A program made the translations under genes and the position numbers. Under the pieces are notes generated by a model. That model had not been told where the DNA came from. It did no database searches and saw nothing but the letters and a program-made list of their open reading frames with translations. A stretch of 64,000 nucleotides of DNA from Argyresthia goedartella (Eukaryota; Arthropoda; Insecta; Lepidoptera; Argyresthiidae), in contig OX463829.1 in assembly GCA_949825045.1 (NCBI GenBank), positions 19,376,715 through 19,440,714 of the forward strand, in the 5' to 3' direction. Positions 41,836 to 50,698 of this stretch are shown one piece after another (position 1 is the stretch's first letter; each line of letters opens with the position of its first letter).

Positions 41836-44094
41836 TGTAACGGCAGAAAGGCTAAGGTCGAGCCACCGCTATCAGTAGCTATGATCGTCTATTCTATCTA
41901 TCCCAAAATGAGATGTCCCGATTCAGCTGTAAGATTTGTAAGTTAAGAATGATAAGTCTGAAATTCTCGTTCGTTGAGAAGTTCGTTAGGCGTACAATAG
42001 TCGAACGAAGTTTGGTTCAGGAAGTTACAGTTTCAAGTTAGACAGAGAAAGCATATATGTCCGCGAGCCGGTAATTCGCATCAGTCAGCGGTGTATTGCG
42101 CCAGAACGATCGTTGTTATATTTTATGGGTGATGGTACCATCTGGTTTTTGTATATATCAGCGCTTGGAACTTCTTTTAGTGGTCGACCACAGTTTATAA
42201 TATTTGTTTGTGATATCGTATAGATATCCGTCGTAGTTTTACGACGTGAGTACTCAATGATATTTCATGTGCTCGCTAGTAGCGGCTTGTGGTGGTTCCA
42301 ATTATATATTTGGTTCACGGCAATAACGATCCGAAAGACCGGTTTACACAATTGCGATTTGAGTTTCCGAAATGGGTTCTGAACTAGCGGTTACCTCAAA
42401 AGGTCCGTAACGTTTTGAAACCTTCAGCTCTGCGCAATTTGAGCTGGATGTTATCGAAACGTAGTCATTAGCGCTTTAGGTTTAGGAGATCTAACCCACA
42501 CCATAGCGAAGTGCATAGTTCGATAAATACCGAACTATGTATTCCACTAGCCGCAGCACGCCTCGACTGAGCCTAATCATATATACCGACTCAGCCTACA
42601 CATTAGACCTCCAGCGAAATTCACATTTAATTTAAAGATGCAACTTGAATCCAACCTGACCCAATGCAATGCAAAACACCTACCCGGTCCTAAACAATGA
42701 ACTTTAGACTGTAAATTGATCTCTTCGCGCGTCCCCGACAACACTCAAATGTCAAAATATCAACAGGATAGGTTATCTGTGTTGACACCGGTTTAACTTT
42801 GTTCTGAATTTGTTATTTCCATCCGCGGAACCTCATCGATCAAACAGTCTCCCTATGCCCTGCCAACCTAGGTTTAGCCGCAACTAAACTCCTGTCTAGC
42901 CTAGTCTAAAAACCTAGTGTTATACCACGTCCATTATCGACACCACTCGAAAATGGTTGAGTTTGATTTGAATGTGCTTGTATGTTTAATGACTGTGTGT
43001 GTGGGAATTTCATAACTCGCTACTCGAAAGGAATGAGGAGAGGATTAGCCCGCGAATATCCTAAGAGCCAATCCAGGAACCCTATGGTGAAGGAAAAAGG
43101 AATTTAGGGTCGGGTTTAGGTAAATTATCTGAGTCTGAGTCCAAGCCCAGACTCAGACTCAGATAATTTACCTAAAAGTTCTTATCTAACGACCCAAGGA
43201 TAGTTTTGGAATTTGGGGTAGGTTGATATAAAGGATAGGAACCGAGGTATATCTCGGCGCTTCAGACACTCACGAAAAACCACTGAAACTTCGCAATCAC
43301 AATTTCGTATAGTTCTGACGCGTAACACGGCAGACAAAACTGTTTAGAACTCGTGAAAGACGACTGTCACAGTAGCTAGACGCTGAGACTGAATGCTCTC
43401 CCTTCCCCCGCAATTTGTATTTATACACCCCACACGTCTGAAAGAAAAAATCAGCGTCCTTTGCGAACACGCTCTGCCCAAGCGAAGCTTCTTATCACTA
43501 ACTACACAGGGTCTAATTTCAACCATGCCATGCAGATCCGCCGTTCTACAAATTGTGTGTACGCATATTCACTATGATCAACCGTAGGTTATCACTCAAA
43601 TCATTTGGTACTGCCGATACACAGAATCTGTTGATCGCTGACCAATAAAAGCTTGTTGCGATTAATTAAGCATTCCCGACCGCTAGGCGCGCGCAGCAAA
43701 GACCACTAGAATGCTATTCATACTAGTCGTGTCAGACTCTCCATTCCATACCTCAATTGCAATTGTATATTTGCAATCAACATAATAGCTTTCTCCGTAT
43801 CGTTCCATAATAACCTTTCATTATTTAGTTATTCATAATTTTATTCAACGCGCAGCCAAATCGGCTCTGATCTCTACACATCTCGCAGGAATGCGACAAA
43901 AAAAAACCTGACCTGTAAACTTCCTCGAACCATCCCACGCGTCGGCTCTGTTTTTTGCTATCTTGCCACTGAGCTACTCAAAACCCTAAACGTTATCTGA
44001 ACCGATTCTCGTATTCAAAACAGCGCGGCGTTGGGCTAGCCCTCTGTCACGCAAAATGAAGTATCAAATGCACCGACTCTCGTGTACCATTACA
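41836..44094. mobile_element. 2,259-bp insert in BEL-1, probably a very long solo LTR
   Basis: Ends TGTAACGG...CCATTACA (TG...CA with 8-bp near-inverted termini) and a 4-bp duplication ATGG (41832-41835, 44095-44098). The BEL-2 counterpart is uninterrupted here. No ORF of note. TATAAA at 43227 is followed about 33 bp later by TTCAGAC, and AATAAA lies at 43644: the layout expected of an LTR promoter, R region and poly(A) signal. A DNA transposon with 4-bp duplication is the alternative. Confidence 0.65.
43115..43176. repeat. perfect hairpin, 27-bp arms, 8-nt loop
   Basis: 43115-43141 (TTTAGGTAAATTATCTGAGT...) is exactly complementary to 43150-43176. Lies about 50 bp upstream of the TATAAA in the long insert. 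Confidence 0.9.
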
Positions 44095-46554
44095 ATGGGT
44101 CCGGTCATGCCGGCTGCCCCACGCCTAGAGACTCGTAGCCCCTTATTCGGTTCTGTACTCTCGGAGGTGATACAGAAGTTTTGGGAGGTGGAGGAACCAC
44201 CTACGGTACGCCGGTTGGACCCGGTTGAAGAAGAGTGTGAACAGTTTTATCGGAACAATACTGGTCGCCTTCGGTCAGGTCGATTTCTCACACGTCTTCC
44301 ATTTCGGAGTGATCGCCCACCGCTGGGCAGTTCACACCATGCAGCCGAGACGCGGCTTCTGTCGATGGAACGACGCATGAAGCGTGACGGGATTTTCCGG
44401 CAGAAGTACGTCGACTTCATGCGGGAATACGAGTCGCTCGGCCACATGTCGGTTTCGGGTATCGACTGGAAGCGTGAAGACCACTGCTTCCTGCCTCATC
44501 ACGCGGTCTTGAGGACCCCGGAGGGCAAAATACGGGTAGTGTTCGATGGATCGGCATCAACATCTAACGGCATGAACCTGAACCAGTGTTTGCATTCAGG
44601 GCCGAAGTTGAATCATGACATCGCGGATGTTATCACACGGTTCCGTCGACACAATGTTGTGTTTGTAGCTGACATCCGGATGTTTAGACAGACGGTCATT
44701 CACCCTGACGATAGACGGTATCAGCTGATACTGTGGCGAGAGAGCCCAGATCAGCCCATCAGGGTGTACGAGCTGAACACCAACACGTACGGGCTACGGT
44801 CTAGTCCTTATTTGGCGATTCGCACTCTTCGGGAGTTAGCAGATCGAGAACGGTTAAATTTCCCTAGAGGAGCAGCGATCCTGGAGCAGGACCTCTACGT
44901 GGACGATATCTGCACCGGTGCAGATTCCGTAGAGGAGGCGCTCGCTCGACGGGACGAGCTAGTTGAGCTCTTACGGGGTGGAGGTTACGAGCTCCGGAAA
45001 TGGATGTCGAACTCTCCAGAGTTACTGACTGGTCTTCCGGATGACTACCAGCAGGATCCCCACATTTTTGAAAATTTGGAAAATCCAAATATTTTGTCGG
45101 TATTAGGCGTCCAGTACCAGCCGGTGTCAGACATGTTCTCGTATCGGGTCGAGTTGGACTCCCCGAAGGTCTGGACGAAACGGAACGTCCTCTCAACGGT
45201 GGCTAGGACATTTGATCCAAACGGGTGGATTACCCCGGTAACATTTCAGCTCAAGTGTTTTATGCAGCAATTGTGGTCTGCTGAGCTGAAATGGGACGAC
45301 CCGATCGGCGGGTCATTGAGCTCGGAGTGGGACTCGTTCTTTTCGACCCTCCCTGGCATTAATCGGATTTCACTGCCACGGAGGTTGGTCCCCACCAAAC
45401 GATACACCGCTACCCTGCATGGGTTTTGCGATGCCTCGGAGAAGGGCTACGGAGCTGCGGTGTATCTGCGTACGGTCGACTCCTCGGGGGAGGTTGATGT
45501 GCGGTTGGTCATGGTCAAGAGCAAGGTTGCGCCGTTGCGCACTCGCCTGACCATTCCCAAGTTAGAGCTTTCGGGAGCGGCTCTCCTGACTCGTCTGCTC
45601 AACCACACGATGACGGTTCTTCGTGGGTCAATAGCGTTGGAAGATACGGTCTACGCTTGGACGGACAGCCAGATCGTGTTATGCTGGCTGAAGGCTTCAG
45701 TTCACAAGCTGGAGATTTTTGTGGCGAATCGGGTTTCGCAGATTTTGACTTCGGAGGTTCCCTTAATCTGGAGACATGTTCCAGGGGAAATGAACCCAGC
45801 AGACTGTGCGTCTCGTGGGTGTCATGCTCCGGAGTTGGTTGGACATCCCTTGTGGTGGGGTCCAAAATGGTTGACTCAAGCCGAATCGAATTGGCCAATG
45901 AGTCCACGCGTTACCACGGCGAACGGCGCCTTGACAGTCGGTGTCTGTACGACGCAGCCAGAGCCGGAAGAGGAGTTCAGCCTGCTGGAACGGTACAGCT
46001 CGCTCGACAAGCTGGTCAATGTGACCGCCTGGATCTGCCGATTTGCGCGGAATTGTCGGAATTCTGAGGCGCAACGAGTGCGGACACCGGTCCTGACACC
46101 ACGGGAACGGAACCATGCGTTGTTCGCATTGGTACGGAACGTGCAGACGGTGCACTTTAAGTCCGAATTGGACATTCTGAGACGCGGACGCGTCCAACTG
46201 AAGGGAGCTGTGGCTCGGCTCAACCCGTTTATTGACCCTCACGGATTGCTGAGGGTAGGAGGTCGGCTGCGGAATGCCAACCTGCCTTATGCGGCTCGCC
46301 ACCCGTTGTTACTCCCTAGGAAAGGGAAGTTGGTCGAACTGTTGATACAGGATCGACACATTCGGAACGGGCATGTCGGATGCCACGCCTTGATGGCGTT
46401 TCTCCAGCGCGAGTTCTGGATTCTATCGGGAAGACGCTTAGTGCGTAGCGTCGTATTTCGGTGCCTGCCTTGTTATCGGGCCAAGGCGGCTACGATGCAG
46501 CCCCAGATGGGCGATTTGCCCTCGGATAGGGTTAACGAAATTCGGGACCATTAG
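44095..46554 (+). CDS. BEL-1 reverse transcriptase, RNase H and integrase N-terminal part
   Basis: The open frame starts formally at 44056 inside the insert; element-derived coding resumes at 44095. RT motifs: GKIRVVFDGSAS, VFVADIRMFRQTVIHP (one Met shorter than BEL-2), NTYGLRSSP and the intact active-site LYVDDICTG. RNase H: FCDASEKGYGAAVY and TDSQIVL. Integrase zinc region: H-x-N-GHVGCHALM with FRCLPCYRAKA. The frame ends at TAG 46552, where comparison with BEL-2 shows loss of about 25-28 residues including the first integrase Asp (GTDFAGPF in BEL-2). Confidence 0.9.
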   Translation: MGPVMPAAPRLETRSPLFGSVLSEVIQKFWEVEEPPTVRRLDPVEEECEQFYRNNTGRLRSGRFLTRLPFRSDRPPLGSSHHAAETRLLSMERRMKRDGIFRQKYVDFMREYESLGHMSVSGIDWKREDHCFLPHHAVLRTPEGKIRVVFDGSASTSNGMNLNQCLHSGPKLNHDIADVITRFRRHNVVFVADIRMFRQTVIHPDDRRYQLILWRESPDQPIRVYELNTNTYGLRSSPYLAIRTLRELADRERLNFPRGAAILEQDLYVDDICTGADSVEEALARRDELVELLRGGGYELRKWMSNSPELLTGLPDDYQQDPHIFENLENPNILSVLGVQYQPVSDMFSYRVELDSPKVWTKRNVLSTVARTFDPNGWITPVTFQLKCFMQQLWSAELKWDDPIGGSLSSEWDSFFSTLPGINRISLPRRLVPTKRYTATLHGFCDASEKGYGAAVYLRTVDSSGEVDVRLVMVKSKVAPLRTRLTIPKLELSGAALLTRLLNHTMTVLRGSIALEDTVYAWTDSQIVLCWLKASVHKLEIFVANRVSQILTSEVPLIWRHVPGEMNPADCASRGCHAPELVGHPLWWGPKWLTQAESNWPMSPRVTTANGALTVGVCTTQPEPEEEFSLLERYSSLDKLVNVTAWICRFARNCRNSEAQRVRTPVLTPRERNHALFALVRNVQTVHFKSELDILRRGRVQLKGAVARLNPFIDPHGLLRVGGRLRNANLPYAARHPLLLPRKGKLVELLIQDRHIRNGHVGCHALMAFLQREFWILSGRRLVRSVVFRCLPCYRAKAATMQPQMGDLPSDRVNEIRDH

Positions 46555-46556
46555 TG

Positions 46557-47390
46557 AAGGCATACCTGTGCGTCTTCGTGTGCTTGGCCACGAAGGCAGT
46601 CCACTTGGAGGTGGTCAGTGACCTCACTACAGAGGCATTTATCGCTTGTCTAGATCGGTTCGTCTCACGAAGGGGCCTCCCGACATTAATCCGTTCGGAC
46701 AACGGCACAAATTTTGTCGGAGCCTGGCGATATCTGCAGGAGGTCACTCAATTCCTGAACGGTAACCAGGACGCCATCGGTACGGCTTGCTCCCGACGAG
46801 GGATTGAATAGGTTTTCAGTCCGCCGGGATGTCCTCATTGGGGAGGAATATTTGAGGCTGCGGTTAAATCGGCTAAGTCGCACCTGACGAGGATCATCGG
46901 TGAGACCTCTCTACGCTTTGAAGAGCTTGCGACGCTGTTCTGTAAAATTGAAATGACACTGAACTCGCGTCCGTTGTGCCCGCTCAGTTCGGATCCAAAT
47001 GATTTGGAAGCGTTGACGCCGGGTCACTTCCTGATAGGTCAGCCCCTTAACGCCCTGCCAGAATACCCATTCGGTGATGTTAAGTTAAGTCGGTTAACTA
47101 GGTGGCAGATGTTGCAGCAGATGGCTCAAGATTTTTGGAAACGGTGGTCCCTTGAGTACTTGCACATCTTGCAGCAGCGCCTTAAGTGGACTGACCGGAC
47201 GAGCCCCCCTCAAGTCGGTGATTTGGTGCTGATTAAGGATGCGAACCTGCCATCATTGAGATGGAGACGAGGACGGATCGTCAATTTGTACACGGGTCGG
47301 GATGGCACGCCTCGATCAGCAGAAGTCAGGGTGGGGGACGCGGTCCTCAAGAGAGCGGTCGCAACACTTTCTCGCCTTCCTATTGATTAG
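46557..47390 (+). pseudogene. BEL-1 integrase core and C-terminus (broken)
   Basis: Resumes at KAYLCVFVCLATKAVHLEV. Second Asp in LIRSDNGTNFVG, then a TAG (46809-46811) where BEL-2 has Trp, then Glu in GIFEAAVKSAK and the C-terminal domain (SRPLCPLSSDPND to LSRLPID). First catalytic Asp missing. Confidence 0.88.
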
Positions 47391-47421
47391 GGACAGGTTC
47401 GGGCCTGTCCGGGCGGGTGAC

Positions 47422-48013
47422 TGTTTAATATTTATGCGTCGGAAACGCACCGGTTTTTTGTTGCGCGAATCGATCGCGAGTAATCGAGACATCACTAGCG
47501 GAAACGGACCGCAGATGTCACTCGTACCGGAACGAGATGTAAAAATTGGAGGTTATTTTACCTCTTGGTTTTGTCTCATCGGGAGAATAACATGGCGGCT
47601 CGGGCCCCATGGCATTGATGGTATTTCGGTGTACCAATTATCATACAGGCATCGGGCCTGGTCAGAGTGTAAATCTGCATCGTCGGGAAATAAGTAGATT
47701 CACGTCATCGGTTAAGTGATTCGTGGTGAAGGTTGAAGTTGTACGGTCTCCAACTCGTCGTATCGTTAGCGGCGGCTCCACGTGTCGGCAGCAGCACGCC
47801 GGCGAACAGCGTCGGGCAGCAACGATAGTGATTCGACTCCTATCATATCCCAAACTGTGCCCCTTTCCCGAATTCCCGTCTCGAATCGAGCTTTCGATTT
47901 CCTGTCTACGGAGACAAAGGTCAGTAAAAAATCATCAATTCTTTTCTCTCACGTGGCAAAGGCACATCCCCCTCAGGATTCCCCGCCGTTCGGTAGGCGT
48001 GGGAAAATCAACA
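47422..48013 (+). repeat. BEL-1 3' LTR
   Basis: 592 bp; preceded by CCTGTCCGGGCGGGTGAC, a candidate polypurine tract shared with BEL-2. Confidence 0.93.
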
Positions 48014-48018
48014 CCGTC

Positions 48019-48565
48019 CAGCTAGGATTCGTAGATCCGGATTGTGAAGTAGACTGAAAATTTCTCCTACCTCCACGTTGCCGTTGGCTCCGAATCAATC
48101 CACCTATGTTCGGAGGAGCACGACTCGTGCCAGAAGTTCTGTGTTCTTGGTTTGGCCTTGGCCTTTCTTGTTCTGATTCTGAAGAAGATGATGAATCATT
48201 TTCATGATCGGAGACAAAATACTCTTCGTCTCCAATATCTTCATCACTGGGGTTGAAGTCTTCGATATCTGACTCATTGAGACATTCTTCAATGTCGTCA
48301 TCTCGCAAAACTGAAAATAAAAATGTTGAACTATAACAGCCCGTTGTCACTTACAAGGAACAAATGTATTGAACCAACAAATAGTGTTAACGCCCGATGT
48401 CATTTTTGTTGTATGAATAGGTCTAAAAAAATATATATTCGTCAAACCAATAAAATAATTGTCCTATCCCTAAAACATTTAATTTGATAAGAGTAATATA
48501 ATTAATAGCAACGATTTACTAAATAAAGATGGATTTAACTCACGCCGTCTCGTGATGGGTGGCAT
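48019..48565 (-). pseudogene. piggyBac-2 transposase, N-terminal exons
   Basis: Exon 1 48565-48544 (MPPITRRR, donor C|GTGAGT) and exon 2 48310-48019 (acceptor TTTTCAG; acidic LRDDDIEECLNESDIEDF and HENDSSSSSESEQE text). Exon 2 is cut by BEL-1 at the duplicated CCGTC and continues in frame at 38233. Confidence 0.75.
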
Positions 48566-48814
48566 CTTGGTTTATTTTTCACCATGTGGCAATCGTCAGT
48601 TAAATATTCTTCACTGTGATTGGTTTTTGACGAGTCCACAAAACGCCCAATAGCGATAAAGTATCGAAATAGCGGGATATTCAAATTCAGGGTCAAATGT
48701 TTTTTCCTTTTTGTTGGACAGTGGGCGTTGATTCCATAAACTTGGTTAACAACGCTGGGCGCTTACAGAGTAGTACAGTAAGTCAATCGTAAAGGACATT
48801 GGGCTGCAGGAGAA

Positions 48815-49012
48815 TAACTTTGTTCAGGACCACAGCTATTTAAGAAAACAGTTTTTCTTGTGCACATTTTTAAAGGCAAATGAAAGAGACGGTACGCCGC
48901 TTCTGGAGCACTAACTAACCGTTCACCGTGTACATAGTGATTAAAGGATAGATTTTTAAAATAATAAAATAAAAGTATGTGGCAATAAATAAGAGATATT
49001 TATTGGTATTAT
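48815..49012. other. no gene recognised
   Basis: AT-rich link between piggyBac-2 and the mariner-like remnant. Confidence 0.4.
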
Positions 49013-49811
49013 TCAATTCAGGATTTCATCCTTTCTACTCGCAGGTGTTGGTGCTCGATCTATTTGTTGTGAATGGTAACTTGCATTATCCATTATTAAG
49101 ACCGATGGCTCTTCAAGACTGAGCAATAATTTTTCGAACCACTCTGTGAAACCTGCTGCGTTCATTTCCGTGTGGTAGTCTTCATTATTCGATTTCACAG
49201 CACGGAATACCCACTCTGCTTGGGGTAGAAAACCATATTTGGCGCAACCCGCATGGCAAACAATAAGTCTGTTCCCTTTCCCAATTTTGCTGTTCATACC
49301 TTCTTTATCAACCCACACACCTTTACGGCTGTGATTTTGGTTAACCCAGGTTTCATCCAAGTATGTATATTCTCAATGTCTTTGAGGGATTTCAATTTTC
49401 TTAAAAATTTCAGGCGTGCGCAAGCAACATCAGTCCTCTCCATTAGTAATGCACAACCATCTGGAGCGACTTTGTATTTGTATCCCAAAGCCAACAGTAT
49501 TTTCCGCATTGAAAATACTGAGCACTTGAAGTTTTCGCTCTTCTCTTTTGCTTTCTCCAACACTTTGGTTATTGTAGGGTATTCACCATTAGAATAAAAT
49601 AGGCACAGCATCTCCATCCTTGCATTCTTTCTTTATATTATCAATAGTCCGCACACTTGATCACGAGGGCGGTTGAAGTTTATACTATTCAACTTTCCGG
49701 GATCTTCTCTTATTTCCGTAAAAAACTTGATTTTGAATATTAGCTCCAACAGGCGTAATATTGTTTGCGTAAAAACTCTCCATTGTGGCACTTTAGAAGT
49801 CGAAACAACTG
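49013..49811 (-). pseudogene. Tc1/mariner-like (IS630-type) transposase remnant
   Basis: Minus strand. Start MESFYANNITPVG near 49780-49740, then frame changes. A frame at 49617-49294 has a helix-turn-helix-like region (SVFSMRKILLALGYKYKVAP), and DDE_3-type core 49360-49013 reads MDETWVNQNH (first Asp) and VLIMDNASYHSQQ (second Asp). The frame ends at RKDEILN; the third acidic residue region is missing, so it is C-terminally truncated. Confidence 0.7.
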
Positions 49812-50115
49812 TTATGAGTTAATAGTTATAGCCAAACGGACGTCTTAGGATCAAAGTCAAGCGAATCTTGAACTCGGTCGTAAAATAAAATTAAGGGTAG
49901 AAAGAAATTTCGTATGGTATGTCGGATGAAAGGACGTGGAGATCGGGCAATGGCGACCCGCACTGTTTTCGACGAAATAAGTAACTGTGAAACTGTGTGT
50001 GTGTGGGTGTGTATGTTCGGATCGTCTGTATTTTGTTTAGTTAGTGCACCGACGATGACTCATTTGTTTATCGATAACGCGCCTGCACGTGCGCCGCGTT
50101 AGCCCCTCTCTAAAG
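49812..50115. other. flank of BEL-2, no gene
   Basis: Contains GAACTCGGTCGTAAA at about 49871, the inverse of TTTATGACCGAGTTC at 57240 on the far side of BEL-2. Possibly 3' UTR of the non-LTR element into which BEL-2 inserted. Confidence 0.4.
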
Positions 50116-50120
50116 CTGTT

Positions 50121-50666
50121 TGTTCAGGCTTCTCAGCACCTAATGACCTCGTAGGGGCCCATCAGCTACGAGGTAGCGTAACGATCAGTTGCCAAGAAGT
50201 GTGAACGTCGGCGGTTCACCGAGCTGAAGTTAATTGGGGTCGATCTAACCTGGTCTGTGCTTCGGTCCCGTCAACCTCCTGTCTCTCTGCAAGGCCCGGG
50301 TGCACCCTAGGCTCTTCTTGGTAGACAGGTTCTTCAGCCAACCAGGTATGACTGGCGGGCCAGCTTCAATGAGCACAGTGTTCCAACACAGGTTATGTTA
50401 CGTGGTAAAAACAATCGGGCACGAAAATGCGAACTTTATCTGGTTCGAGAAACAATAACACACTCAGCTATATTAACAATCCTGAGGGAAACTCGAATAC
50501 ATTCCAGATGGCCTGCGATTTAATTTCAATACCCTTACCAAAACGCGTTTACATTGCGAGGGCTTTCGTCTGTCCGTTGTCAAAAAACTGCCAGGTTGGC
50601 AGCTAACGTCAAATTCAAAATGGCCGTTCAGAAACCATCGATCGAATATCGATTTGGAATCGAACA
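50121..50666 (-). repeat. BEL-2 3' LTR
   Basis: 546 bp, next to the end of pol; on the element's strand it is preceded by CCTGTCCGGGCGGGTGAT. Confidence 0.94.
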
Positions 50667-50698
50667 ATCACCCGCCCGGACAGGCACCCACCTGTCCC

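Larger units (their letters stand above)
38234..48013 (+). mobile_element. BEL/Pao retrotransposon 1, 9.8 kb with nested insert
   Basis: 592-bp LTRs (38234-38825, 47422-48013), TGTTTAAT...AATCAACA ends, 5-bp target duplication CCGTC (38229-38233, 48014-48018). Five LTR differences noticed. Domain order gag with three zinc knuckles, protease, RT, RNase H, integrase is that of BEL/Pao. Without the 2,259-bp insert it would be about 7.5 kb. Lesions: frameshifted gag at an 11-C run, the insert between protease and RT, a deletion in the integrase core, and a nonsense codon. Confidence 0.93.
36112..48814 (-). mobile_element. piggyBac-like transposon 2 (contains BEL-1), bounds approximate
   Basis: A transposase of piggyBac type is split by BEL-1. 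Candidate ends: AACCTCCTGCAGCCCAAG at about 36114 and, reversed, TTCTCCTGCAGCCCAATG at about 48794-48811. TGCAGCCCAA also recurs at about 36205. No TTAA duplication was found at these points, so the bounds are tentative. Confidence 0.5.
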
